From: Chlamydiales bacterium
Lineage (GTDB): Bacteria > Chlamydiota > Chlamydiia > Chlamydiales > Criblamydiaceae
Assembly: GCA_024233575.1 (NCBI GenBank)
Contig: JACKPN010000001.1
Location: forward strand, 333,472 to 397,471
DNA length: 64,000 nucleotides
Direction: 5' to 3'
Below the pieces are notes generated by a model, which had not been told where the DNA came from, did no database searches, and worked only from the letters and a program-made list of their open reading frames with translations. Shown here piece by piece: positions 44,245 through 52,993 of the stretch; within the stretch, counting starts at the first letter, position 1; each line of letters begins with the position of its first letter. Both the position numbers and the translations under genes were made by a program.

Positions 44245-46365
44245 ATGGCTGCCAAACTCGTTGCTGAAGAAGGTACTCTAAAAGGGCTGGTGCTGTCCCT
44301 TGAAGACAGCGATCAGTGGATCATCGGTCGCGACCCCGACGCCTGCCAGCTTATTATCGAAGACCCTGTCGCTTCGCGACGTCATCTGATCTGCCGTAAC
44401 ACGTCAGAAGGAATCATCCTGGAAAATCTTAGCACTACCAACCCTGTACAGGTCAACTCCGAAAGCGTTAATGAACCGCGTCTCCTCAGCAACGGAGACC
44501 TAGTAAAGATCGGCAGCGGGACTTTCCGTTTCTATTCCGAATCAGAGGCGCAAGTCATTAACGACATGACTGAAGCACCCCTGCAAAAAGAAGAACTTCC
44601 GGTTTCCAAGTCCCCAGAAGAAGAGATCAACGGTGAAGAAGAAGAGAACCACGAGGAAGAACCTTTCGTCAACGAAGAAGAGGTGGAGATTACCGCCAAT
44701 GAAGAACCTGATGAGGAAGCCGATAATACAGAAGACGCTAATGATATAGAGGTTAAAGAAGCTTCAATAGAGCGCGCCGGCGGTGAAGAAGAAGAACCGC
44801 AGGATGAAGCTATCGCCGAACAGATGCCTGAAGAAGAAGCTGCCAATGAGAAGCCTGAAGAAGAAGCTGCCGATGAGGAGCCTGAAGAGGAAGCTGTCGA
44901 TGAGGAAGAGCCGCGAAGTGATTCTATCTTCGACGAAGAGATCGACGAAAACGAGCAGATCCTCGCCAATATCAATTTTGACCTGTTAGAGACCGGCCGC
45001 TGGCTCCTCAAAGTAATCAGCGGTCCCAACAACGGCGCTGAATTCGCTATGCAACCGGGAAGCACCTATATGATCGGTACCGACCCAAATAGCTGCGACA
45101 TCATCTTTCATGACACCAGCGTCTCCCGTCAACACGCACGCATCACCGTCGAAGGCGAAGATAAGCTGTTCATCGAAGACCTGAAAAGCAAGAACGGCAC
45201 GTTAATCGACAGCAACCCCCTTGAAGGACGGCAACCTCTACAACCTAATACCGTCGTCACTCTAGGAACCACTTCATTCGTGGTATTTGACCGCGAAGGT
45301 GAAATGCAAACGATCATCTCTCCTATCCTGCCATCCATCGTTAAAGCCCTTCAAGACCGTGAGTCTGAAGACAAACAACGCAAACGAGATGCAGGTAACG
45401 AAACTCCCCCAGAGTCCACTGCTGTCCCTGAAGAGATCGTCCTGCCCAAGGAAAAAGACAAATCGCAAATGACAGGCTTCATCCTGATCGCCATGGTCGT
45501 TGGTATATTCGTCGTGGTCGGCATTGGCGCAGCCACTCTCTTCACCGAACGCACCGTCGAAACCACCAAAGACTATAACGCGCAAACCTTAATCGGCGAC
45601 GCTCTTGCGCCCTTCAAAGGAGTGCGCTACTCTTTTAACGACAATACCGGCACGCTGCTTATGGTCGGTCACGTCCTGACAGAAAACTCAAAAAAACAAC
45701 TGCTTTATAATCTTCAGGGAATGAAGTTCATAAAGAGAATCGATGACAATGGCGTGGTGATCGACGAGCTGGTGTGGCAGGAATATAATTCGATGCTAGC
45801 GAAAAACCCCAACTGGCGCGGCATCACAATCCAGGCCCCCGCAGCCGGACAGTTCGTTCTTACAGGAAACTTGAAAGATCACTCTGAAATTGAAAAACTG
45901 ATGGACTATCTATCAGTCAACTTCCCCTATCTCGATCAGCTTGAAAACAGAGTCGTTGTTGAAGAAGATGTCATTAACACAGCCCAATCGATGCTTAGGA
46001 ATCACAATATCAACAACTTAAGAATCGAGATGAGCGGTGGCGACCTAATCGTCAAGGGTGGCATCGCTAAAGGTAAAGAAGATGTCTTCGACACTCTTAT
46101 CGAAGACTTTAAGTCTATTCCTGGTGTCCGCAACGTTCAAGATTTCGTTACTGAAGTAGAAGCTGAACGCTCAATGATCAATATCTCCGACAGATATGAA
46201 GTTTCAGGTGTCTCCAGCTCCGGCGGCGCCAATATGAGCGCGGTCATCGATGGGAAGATTCTCACCAGAGGCGACACTCTCGACGGCATGCGGATTACCA
46301 GCATCAAGTCCAATGCGATCTTCCTTGAGAAAGACGGCGTTAAATATAGAATTGACCTAAAATAG
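44245..46365 (+). CDS. sctD: Type III secretion inner-ring protein SctD (CdsD)
   Basis: The 706-aa protein has two FHA domains: 1-100 (IIGRDPDAC, SRRH) and about 255-345 (SRQH, SKNGT; its usual Arg after Gly is Thr279). Between them lies a very acidic linker (about 110-240) with EEEAADEEPEEEAV-type repeats. One membrane helix spans about 410-432, followed by periplasmic BON-like ring domains to the C-terminus. SctD forms the inner-membrane ring of the injectisome. In Chlamydia its FHA domain binds the Pkn kinase substrate, and a kinase gene occurs in this cluster too. It has synteny with CT664. Confidence 0.92.
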   Translation: MAAKLVAEEGTLKGLVLSLEDSDQWIIGRDPDACQLIIEDPVASRRHLICRNTSEGIILENLSTTNPVQVNSESVNEPRLLSNGDLVKIGSGTFRFYSESEAQVINDMTEAPLQKEELPVSKSPEEEINGEEEENHEEEPFVNEEEVEITANEEPDEEADNTEDANDIEVKEASIERAGGEEEEPQDEAIAEQMPEEEAANEKPEEEAADEEPEEEAVDEEEPRSDSIFDEEIDENEQILANINFDLLETGRWLLKVISGPNNGAEFAMQPGSTYMIGTDPNSCDIIFHDTSVSRQHARITVEGEDKLFIEDLKSKNGTLIDSNPLEGRQPLQPNTVVTLGTTSFVVFDREGEMQTIISPILPSIVKALQDRESEDKQRKRDAGNETPPESTAVPEEIVLPKEKDKSQMTGFILIAMVVGIFVVVGIGAATLFTERTVETTKDYNAQTLIGDALAPFKGVRYSFNDNTGTLLMVGHVLTENSKKQLLYNLQGMKFIKRIDDNGVVIDELVWQEYNSMLAKNPNWRGITIQAPAAGQFVLTGNLKDHSEIEKLMDYLSVNFPYLDQLENRVVVEEDVINTAQSMLRNHNINNLRIEMSGGDLIVKGGIAKGKEDVFDTLIEDFKSIPGVRNVQDFVTEVEAERSMINISDRYEVSGVSSSGGANMSAVIDGKILTRGDTLDGMRITSIKSNAIFLEKDGVKYRIDLK

Positions 46366-46471
46366 CCATAATTTTCACTTGAGATCTAAACGCTTGATGA
46401 TTAGCCGTGTTACAAATTTGTATTAAGAAGCTACCAATGTAAAGGTATTTTTTAATAGTTATATACCACAC

Positions 46472-46500
46472 TTGATAAAATGCAAAATTTATGGTATAAT
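46472..46500 (+). promoter_or_regulatory. Strong promoter before sctE
   Basis: TTGATA (46472-46477) and a perfect TATAAT (46495-46500) are separated by exactly 17 bases, 56 bases upstream of the sctE ATG. It lies inside the 190-base gap after sctD, so the needle genes can be expressed independently of sctD. Confidence 0.75.
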
Positions 46501-46555
46501 TATCTTAGAGGTGGAAATAGACTTTAAAATAGTTTAAGGGTTTTTGAGGTTCGAC

Positions 46556-46804
46556 ATGTACGGTCTAGAAGATCAAAAGAAAGGCGACAAACCTGAAGAG
46601 TTTGTCTTCGACTTGGAAAATGACTTACGCGACTCCAAAAAGTACAAAGAGTACAAGGCTGAAGTCGAAAGTAAAATCCAAAAAATTAAAACTGTCCTAA
46701 GAAGCGGCGAGAACAAAGAGGAATTCGACCAGTTTGGCGTCCTCCTGCATGGCTATACGTCTCTTCTTAAGGTAATGGCGCGGTTCGTTTCAAAAAACAA
46801 ATAA
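46556..46804 (+). CDS. sctE: Type III needle co-chaperone SctE (CdsE)
   Basis: The 82-aa protein is small, highly charged and helical (DLENDLRDSKKYKEYKAEVESKIQ-like helix, then LLHGYTSLLKVMARFV). It lies directly before the needle gene, as CdsE (CT665) does. YscE-type proteins bind the SctF needle subunit with SctG and keep it from polymerising in the cytoplasm. I place the start at ATG 46556 with GAGG 6 bases upstream; TTG 46544 in the same frame is less likely. Confidence 0.85.
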   Translation: MYGLEDQKKGDKPEEFVFDLENDLRDSKKYKEYKAEVESKIQKIKTVLRSGENKEEFDQFGVLLHGYTSLLKVMARFVSKNK

Positions 46805-46822
46805 GCCGCGGTATAGAGCTTC

Positions 46823-46940
46823 GCGTGAGCGCTCTGTTGGGCTGAGAATTCAGTATGATGCGCAAAAAATCAAGCCGCATACTTTTCTTAGGAAAGCCCT
46901 AGAGAAAGTGCTGATTGTCGGCCCGACTGGGCGCTCACGG
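46823..46940 (+). ncRNA. Structured RNA element between sctE and sctF
   Basis: Bases 46824-46845 pair with 46918-46939 in a 22-position helix with one mismatch and three G-T wobble pairs. Inside lie a hairpin pairing AGTATG (46852-46857) with CATACT (46878-46883) and a small stem around TAGG/CCTA (46889-46901). A long closing helix with nested hairpins is unlikely by chance. It is in the sctE-sctF transcript, 19 bases after the sctE stop. It may be a 5'/3' untranslated regulator, a processing site or a small RNA. I recognise no known class (not SRP, tmRNA, RNase P or 6S by visible signatures). Confidence 0.55.
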
Positions 46941-47045
46941 AAAAGATCTTAAGTCCGAAGGATTCAGAAGGGGGCCATCAGTTTGATCGTCTCAAGAAAT
47001 GTAATTTCTAGTATGAGTCTTTGCGATACTTAAAAAAGAAAAATC

Positions 47046-47066
47046 GGCACGCCCATAGGCGATGCC
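47046..47066 (+). promoter_or_regulatory. GC-rich hairpin before sctF (attenuator or processing site)
   Basis: GGCACGCC pairs with GGCGATGCC (8 bp with one bulged A, loop CATA), followed by TCTTTAAG. The stem resembles a terminator with a weak T-tract, 40 bases upstream of the sctF ATG. No promoter is seen between it and sctF, so complete termination would silence the needle gene; attenuation or a stabilising/processing hairpin is more likely. The rest of the gap 46941-47045 shows nothing clear. Confidence 0.4.
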
Positions 47067-47106
47067 TCTTTAAGATTCAATATCATAACACGTTTTTGGA
47101 GGCGTT

Positions 47107-47379
47107 ATGGTACAACAATTATTTGAACACTTTGACGGTAATAACATACGATCTGGCTTCGCCGTTAGTACCCTTTTCCACGCTGTCGATGATGCGACAC
47201 TGAGTGCGAAAGCGAAACTAGCGGAAATTAAGAACAGACGTAGCGCCATCAGTATCGGTGACATGTTTGAAATGCAGATGCTGATGAACCACTTATCGCA
47301 AATATCCGAAATGTCGACGTCCGTCGTGGCTGCTGCCAACTCGGCAATCCAGTCAATGGCACGTAACGTAAAAGGATAA
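47107..47379 (+). CDS. sctF: Type III needle subunit SctF (CdsF)
   Basis: The 90-aa protein has two helices linked by a short turn and a conserved C-terminus (SAIQSMARNVKG) matching CdsF as I know it. The helix IGDMFEMQMLMNHLSQISEMSTSVVAAAN polymerises into the hollow needle. GGAGG lies 5 bases before ATG 47107. It is preceded by the structured RNA element and followed by its chaperone SctG. Confidence 0.93.
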   Translation: MVQQLFEHFDGNNIRSGFAVSTLFHAVDDATLSAKAKLAEIKNRRSAISIGDMFEMQMLMNHLSQISEMSTSVVAAANSAIQSMARNVKG

Positions 47380-47547
47380 TTGATAGGGTTGTGGCATGGG
47401 CTATGGTGCCCATGCCATTTTTTAAAAGAATTTTTCCAGCTATGTGTCAGCAAAACAAAGAACACATAGCCATTAACATAAATAGAGAACATAATAATAG
47501 TAGCCGCGAACAGACAATTGAAAACAAAAGAATAAAGGAACCGCGCT

Positions 47548-48000
47548 ATGGGCAAAGAAAGATTGGAAGACTTTATCGACGACTTCGCACTACTCATTGA
47601 AGCAGGATTTGTCGCTGTCAAGCAACTCGACGAAACAAGCGCAAGCCGCCTCTTCCATGCGGCGCAGGCCATGAACCCCATGAGCACAGCGCCACAGATC
47701 GGACTGGGCTATATCGCGCTTAATAAGCTCGAAGTAAAGGAAGCGACCCGCATTTACGAAGACGTACTCAAGAAAGAACCGGACAATTACTTAGCGCAAA
47801 CATTCTTAGGAATGTGCCTCTTGCTCACTAAAGCTAAACGCAAAAAGGGCAAGAAGATGATCGAAGAAGCAAAAGCAAAATCAAACGATCCAACAGTTAA
47901 AAATTTATGTGATATCTCGCTCACATGGGCCGAGAAAGATTTGGAAAAGAAAAACATCCCCTTCTTTGCTGTCGATAGAGACACCGAAGAAGAGGAATAA
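47548..48000 (+). CDS. sctG: Type III needle chaperone SctG (CdsG), TPR protein
   Basis: The 150-aa protein has TPR-like helices (ASRLFHAAQAMNPMSTAPQIGLGYIALNK-type unit, then ATRIYEDVLKKEPDNYLAQTFLGMCLL) and a charged tail with DRDTEEEE. It is the counterpart of CT667 and partners with SctE to chaperone the needle subunit. AAAGGAA precedes the ATG. The 168-base gap after sctF holds no gene. Confidence 0.86.
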   Translation: MGKERLEDFIDDFALLIEAGFVAVKQLDETSASRLFHAAQAMNPMSTAPQIGLGYIALNKLEVKEATRIYEDVLKKEPDNYLAQTFLGMCLLLTKAKRKKGKKMIEEAKAKSNDPTVKNLCDISLTWAEKDLEKKNIPFFAVDRDTEEEE

Positions 48001-48065
48001 CAAGAATTAACTTATTTAAGTTCTTTCTTATATTAATAATCGTAATAACAAGGTAACTAGGCACA

Positions 48066-48734
48066 ATGGCTGAAGCTGTTGAAAAGATCGCTAAGGTCTC
48101 CAAAGACCTAAAAAAAGTTGAGAAAGTCGAAGAGCAGATGCATCAGCGCATCGAGCCGAATAAAGAACGGTTCGATCACGCCCTCCGTACCGACAAGCCT
48201 GAACTCGCCGAGCAGAAACAGCAACCCACCAAAGCATCCTTAATGGATGAAATCCGCGACCTCAACAAGAAAGTTGACAGCGTAGCGAAAGCGAATCCCG
48301 AAGAGCTGAAAATCAAAGTCGACGACCTCATCGCGAAGATGGAGGAAGCAAAGAATAAGCTTAAGACACCAGGCCTGGAACTGAAAAGTTCTGTACGCCA
48401 AGTTTTAAGCAACAAGCTTTCCCACATGGATGAGAGCCTGCGCATCACTCTCGACAAAGCCGGTCTTGAATATAAACCGCCTGAAGCACTGTTAGGCCCT
48501 AATAATTCGCCCATTGAGCGTTTTCTTGGATACCTAACGCACGGTCAGGAGACTCTAGGCACACTCGGCGACGAGGTGCGCGCCTGGGGAGCTAATGAAG
48601 GATCGATGAACCCTGCAATGATGCTAGCTGTACAAATTAAAGTCGGCTACATGCAGCAGGAAATCGAGTTTTTCACCAGCTTGCTCAACAAAGCGCTTGA
48701 GTCTACTAAGACCATTATGAACGTCCAAGTATAA
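48066..48734 (+). CDS. CT668-like type III cluster protein
   Basis: The 222-aa protein is helical and basic at its N-terminus (KIAKVSKDLKKVEKVEEQMHQR) with long coiled coils (EIRDLNKKVDSVAKANPEELKIKVDDL) and a compact C-terminal helical domain ending VGYMQQEIEFFTSLLNKALES. Size and place between sctG and sctN match CT668 of Chlamydia, whose function is poorly defined. It may assist needle or ATPase assembly. No membrane segment is seen. Confidence 0.8.
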   Translation: MAEAVEKIAKVSKDLKKVEKVEEQMHQRIEPNKERFDHALRTDKPELAEQKQQPTKASLMDEIRDLNKKVDSVAKANPEELKIKVDDLIAKMEEAKNKLKTPGLELKSSVRQVLSNKLSHMDESLRITLDKAGLEYKPPEALLGPNNSPIERFLGYLTHGQETLGTLGDEVRAWGANEGSMNPAMMLAVQIKVGYMQQEIEFFTSLLNKALESTKTIMNVQV

Positions 48735-48744
48735 TGACGTTCAT
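48717..48744 (+). promoter_or_regulatory. Hairpin spanning the CT668-like stop codon
   Basis: ATGAACGTC (48717-48725) pairs perfectly with GACGTTCAT (48736-48744) across a 10-base loop that contains the stop codon. There is no T-tract, so it is not a plain terminator. It may affect RNA stability or processing between this gene and sctN, which starts 152 bases downstream. Confidence 0.4.
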
Positions 48745-48886
48745 CGTTGCCAAAGTGGATGTTCAAGAACATGACATAAGCCTTTTTGTGCCGAAAATCG
48801 TCAAAATGATGATAATATACGATTATTCTTCCCTTTTCCGGTCCGCGAGCGACAACAGTAAACAATGATCAACTACAGGCAAGCTA

Positions 48887-50203
48887 ATGAGCATGGATGA
48901 CCATTTTGACAAAATCCTCGGAGGGATAGAAGAGATTGAGCTGACCACGGTGAACGGCCGTATCACTGAAACCGTTGGGATGCTCATCAAAGCCATCGTC
49001 CCGCAGGTGAAAATCGGTGAGGTTTGCCTTGTCAAAAGAGAAGGCGAGCCGCTCCTTACCGAAGTCGTCGGTTTTACACGCGACGAAGTCTTCCTGTCGC
49101 CTCTCGGTGAAATGACAGGTATTGGTCCATCGTCAGAAGTTATCCCCACACGCCTGCCTCTGCATATCAAAGTCGGCCCCAAGCTTCTGGGACGCGTCAT
49201 CAACGGTCTTGGCGAACCTCTCGACATCGACACTGCCGGCCCCCTTGAAACCGAAGAGATCTATCCTGTTCTCCAATCTCCTCCCGATCCATTAACACGT
49301 AAACGCATCAGCGAACCAATCTCGACAGGGATACGCAGCATCGACGGCGTCCTTACCTGCGGCATCGGCCAACGTGTCGGCATCTTCGCCGCAGCCGGCG
49401 GCGGTAAGTCGACATTACTAGGAATGATAGCTCGTAATGCCATCGCCGATGTCAACGTCATCAGCTTGATCGGTGAACGTGGGCGCGAAGTGCGCGACTT
49501 CATCGAAAAAGACTTAGGCCCTGAAGGCCTCGCTCGTTCAGTCTTAATCGTCTCGACATCGGACCAGGCATCACAGCTTCGTTTAAACGCCGCGTATGTC
49601 GGTACCGCTATCGCCGAATATTTCCGGGATCAAGGCAAATCTGTCATCTTAATGATGGACTCTGTGACTCGCTTCGCCCGCGCCCTTCGTGAAGTCGGAC
49701 TAGCGGCAGGAGAGCCTCCTGCGCGCGCAGGCTATACGCCATCAGTCTTTTCTACCCTGCCGAAGCTGCTGGAAAGAACCGGCAACTCCGACGTTGGATC
49801 GATTACTGCATTCTATACGATCCTTGTCGCCGGCGACGACATGAACGAGCCTGTCGCCGATGAAGTACGTTCGATCCTCGACGGACATATCATCCTATCC
49901 AGCGAGCTAGCACGACAGTTCCACTACCCCGCTATCGACGTTCTCTCTTCCGCAAGCCGTGTGATGCCGTCGATCATCACAAAAGAGCATCTACAGCTGG
50001 TAGGTAAATTAAAAGAAGTGTTAGCGAACTATAAAAAGAACGAATTGCTGATCAAAATCGGTGAATACAAGCGCGGCTCCGACAAAATGGGAGACTTCGC
50101 CATCGATTACATCGACAAGGTCAATACCTTCTTGAAACAAGGAGTAGAAGAAAAATCATCGTGGGATGAAACACAGCAACAGATACGGTCGCTGTTTAAA
50201 TAA
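48887..50203 (+). CDS. sctN: Type III secretion ATPase SctN (CdsN)
   Basis: The 438-aa protein has the Walker A motif AAAGGGKS (168-175, K174), Walker [13 protein letters not shown] and the FliI/YscN signatures [18 protein letters not shown] and [11 protein letters not shown]. It hydrolyses ATP as a hexamer at the base of the export channel to strip chaperones from cargo. It corresponds to CT669. The ATG pair at 48887/48893 leaves the exact start open. sctO follows after 14 bases. Confidence 0.96.
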   Translation: MSMDDHFDKILGGIEEIELTTVNGRITETVGMLIKAIVPQVKIGEVCLVKREGEPLLTEVVGFTRDEVFLSPLGEMTGIGPSSEVIPTRLPLHIKVGPKLLGRVINGLGEPLDIDTAGPLETEEIYPVLQSPPDPLTRKRISEPISTGIRSIDGVLTCGIGQRVGIFAAAGGGKSTLLGMIARNAIADVNVISLIGERGREVRDFIEKDLGPEGLARSVLIVSTSDQASQLRLNAAYVGTAIAEYFRDQGKSVILMMDSVTRFARALREVGLAAGEPPARAGYTPSVFSTLPKLLERTGNSDVGSITAFYTILVAGDDMNEPVADEVRSILDGHIILSSELARQFHYPAIDVLSSASRVMPSIITKEHLQLVGKLKEVLANYKKNELLIKIGEYKRGSDKMGDFAIDYIDKVNTFLKQGVEEKSSWDETQQQIRSLFK

Positions 50204-50217
50204 ATAGGACATGAATA

Positions 50218-50718
50218 ATGACCAACGTCGTCTACCCGCTTATACAGGTCCTGGATGTCAAAAAACGACGGGTGGAAAAACAGGAAAAAGTCGTTCAAGA
50301 AAAGCGTGAAGCGCTTGAAGCCGAAGAACGCAAACTGGAAGAGCGCATCCAAGAGCGCAACAAAGTTCAGGAACATTACGATGCCAAGCTGCAACAGCTA
50401 CGCGACGAACTGGACGAAGGAACAACGACTGACAAGATTCAACAAATGAAAGCCTACCTAAAGGTAGTCCAAGAGCGCCTGAAGGTAGAAGAGAAAAAGG
50501 TCGAAGAGCAGCGCGAGCAAGTGAAGATCGCCGAACAAGATTTGGAACTAGCGATCGAAGAGCTGCGCCGTCGACGACAAGATGTGGACAAACTGCTTAC
50601 CCATCAACGCGACTGGGAAAAAGAAATGAAAAAGGAACAAGAGGTTATCGAAGGCAGAGAACAAGATGAAATGGGGACGATCATTTTCTCTAAAATAAAA
50701 AGAGAAGGCCTGCATTAA
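50218..50718 (+). CDS. sctO: Type III central stalk protein SctO (CdsO)
   Basis: The 166-aa protein is one long antiparallel coiled coil (KQEKVVQEKREALEAEERKL and a matching return helix), the hallmark of YscO/FliJ proteins that rotate within the SctN hexamer. It corresponds to CT670. It is very rich in Glu, Lys and Gln and has no Cys. Confidence 0.88.
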   Translation: MTNVVYPLIQVLDVKKRRVEKQEKVVQEKREALEAEERKLEERIQERNKVQEHYDAKLQQLRDELDEGTTTDKIQQMKAYLKVVQERLKVEEKKVEEQREQVKIAEQDLELAIEELRRRRQDVDKLLTHQRDWEKEMKKEQEVIEGREQDEMGTIIFSKIKREGLH

Positions 50719-50737
50719 AGGCAAAGGAAGGGAATCC

Positions 50738-52957
50738 GTGACGCCTGACAATTTTTTCAAAATCAACCCCGACATACAGCCGGGAACAAAAAAAACGCTG
50801 GAAGGAGAAGCTAAAGAGTTTCTGCCAAAAAAACCGGAAGGACAACCGGAAGGCAATACCGATTTCTCAAAAATACTCGATAATCCCGATAATGAACGCG
50901 CCAAAACCAGTGCCGGCACAAAGGAAGCACTCCAACCCGGAAGCACTCTAACAGCCAAACAAGCCAACGCAGAAGACTCACTCTTGAGCACGACAGAACC
51001 CCGCGTTGCCGAGCGCACCGGCCAACCCCCTTCTATCACTAAAGAATCGAAAGTTGCCGCCCCTTTAGAAAGTCAAAAACCGACTGCCCCTCCGGAAGAA
51101 CCGCGCACACCAGGGCATATCGAACCGCTTCGCCCCGAAGAGCAACCACAGGCAAAGAAGAATATTCTTGAGGAAGGTACCCAAAATCTAACCGACAACC
51201 GCCAGGCACAGCCTGAATCAAAACCAGCGCAAGAAGATCTCGGCAGCCGCAATCTACCAAAACCTGAAGAAAAATATCCTGAGACAGGACGCGCGCCTGA
51301 AGACCTTGGTCGTGTCATCCCCGCCAAAACCAAGGAAGAAGTAGAGGTCAAAGAAAAGCCGCTGCCTCTACAGACGCCACGCTCTCATACCCCCGTCATC
51401 GCCCGTGTAATGACAACCTTAGTACGCCGTCCAAACGTTTATTCCGATCGCGCTATTACCGAACAGACAGAGGTTCTCGGAGCAAAACCGATCTTACCAC
51501 CTCGCGACGTTTACGAAGCCACGCTAGCTGCTAGCTCCTCACGCATTATCCGTCACGGTGAAGATGTTGGCCTATACCCTGAAGAGCTCCTCATCAGCGA
51601 TGAAGATTTGGAAGCCGTATTCAACCCGGCAAAAGGGAAGCAGGTTCTCGAAGAAAAACCTCAAGAGAAACAACCAAAAAATATCACCGGCGAAGAACTG
51701 TTAGAAACTGCAGAATTGCCCGAGGAGAAAAAAGGCGAACTTTCCGAAATGACCCTCGCTCAGGCCATGCTCTTAAAAAAGAAAAAAGTGAAAGGACCCA
51801 AGGTTGCTAAACACATCGTCGAACAACCTGAAAATCGTCTCTTAGACAAGGCAGAAAAACAGACTGTCAATGAACCCGAAAATCCAGCTGTCGAACAAAA
51901 AGCCTCGGATGAAAAGAAGCCGAATATCGAAGAGCATCCCCAGGCAATAGTAGAAAAGCAACCACGAGAAAGAGCTAATGTAGAAACTCCTGTCTTACCT
52001 AAAGAACAGCACCTGAAAGAGAAAGTCCCTGCCGCTCCCGTCGTTCCGGAGCAGCCACATCAAAAAGAGAGCGAAGATGTTGTTCCTCCACAACCCAAAC
52101 AAACCGAAGATGCGGTTTTACCAGAGCCAAAACAAAAAGAAGCCGTAGATGTCGTACCATCACAGCCGGAACAAAAGCCGGCAGAGCAACCTCAACCACA
52201 AGGGGTCTTTGTACCGCCGGAAGAAACAGCCGCCAATAAAGAACTTCCCGCCGCGCCTGTTGTAGAACGACCTTTTGTACCAAAAGAAGAGAAAGATCCA
52301 GTTTCTAAAAAAGATGACGGTGAAGTCGCCTACGTTGATGCAGACGAACCTCTGAAAAGACCAATTCGGCGCCCCGAAGAACTCAACATCCGAGAACTCG
52401 CAGAAAGAGACTCCGTCAAAGGACAGTCACTTCCTCCTCCACCTAAGCCGGAATATCTTGATGTCCTTGCGATCAACCTCTTTGCCATTGCCGCAATCGC
52501 CGCTCCGGCTACAGGTGAGGCTGAAGGAGACGTCCAAGCCGTAAATGTTCCGCAAGATATTAGAGATATCGTCAGACAAATTGTCAGCCATCTGGAAACG
52601 ATAGAGCGCAAAGATCAAATTGACACGGTCATCGTACTTTCGTATCCACCAAAATTCGACGGAGCTAAAATAATTGTTACCTCTTACAAGTCAGCTCGCG
52701 GCGAGATCAATATCACTTTTGAAAACCTAAAACCCGAAGCAAAACAAGTTCTTGATAACGTCGAGAACCGTTCGGCACTGAAACAAGCTCTTGACCAAAA
52801 AGGCTATACAGTGCATATCATAACTACGACAACTCAAACAGAAGTCCGTTATCCAGGAGAAACCAGCGGTTCTTCGCGCGATGACCGCGGATCGTCAGAA
52901 GGACGAAGCGGCGGCCGTGGTGAAAAAGACAAAGAAGATGAACGTGAGCAAAGATAA
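50738..52957 (+). CDS. sctP: Type III needle-length regulator SctP (CdsP), unusually long
   Basis: The 739-aa product is mostly disordered Pro/Glu/Lys-rich sequence (about 1-560) followed by a conserved C-terminal globular domain (about 590-700, with IVRQIVSHLETIERKD and VLSYPPKFDGAKIIVTSY), which is the substrate-switch domain of SctP/FliK. An acidic-basic tail ends in EDEREQR. It starts at GTG 50738 with AAGGAAGGGAA upstream. It corresponds to CT671 but is over twice that length as I recall; if the disordered part acts as a molecular ruler, the needle or filament may be longer here. Confidence 0.85.
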   Translation: MTPDNFFKINPDIQPGTKKTLEGEAKEFLPKKPEGQPEGNTDFSKILDNPDNERAKTSAGTKEALQPGSTLTAKQANAEDSLLSTTEPRVAERTGQPPSITKESKVAAPLESQKPTAPPEEPRTPGHIEPLRPEEQPQAKKNILEEGTQNLTDNRQAQPESKPAQEDLGSRNLPKPEEKYPETGRAPEDLGRVIPAKTKEEVEVKEKPLPLQTPRSHTPVIARVMTTLVRRPNVYSDRAITEQTEVLGAKPILPPRDVYEATLAASSSRIIRHGEDVGLYPEELLISDEDLEAVFNPAKGKQVLEEKPQEKQPKNITGEELLETAELPEEKKGELSEMTLAQAMLLKKKKVKGPKVAKHIVEQPENRLLDKAEKQTVNEPENPAVEQKASDEKKPNIEEHPQAIVEKQPRERANVETPVLPKEQHLKEKVPAAPVVPEQPHQKESEDVVPPQPKQTEDAVLPEPKQKEAVDVVPSQPEQKPAEQPQPQGVFVPPEETAANKELPAAPVVERPFVPKEEKDPVSKKDDGEVAYVDADEPLKRPIRRPEELNIRELAERDSVKGQSLPPPPKPEYLDVLAINLFAIAAIAAPATGEAEGDVQAVNVPQDIRDIVRQIVSHLETIERKDQIDTVIVLSYPPKFDGAKIIVTSYKSARGEINITFENLKPEAKQVLDNVENRSALKQALDQKGYTVHIITTTTQTEVRYPGETSGSSRDDRGSSEGRSGGRGEKDKEDEREQR

Positions 52958-52993
52958 CGACTTCATAAGCAAAAATAACAGGAACGCCCGTAA

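Noticed and set aside
44560..44930. Acidic repeats in sctD as a separate minus-strand Ser-rich gene
   Set aside because: The minus-strand frame is only the mirror of Glu codons (Ser-rich shadow) and has no initiation signal.
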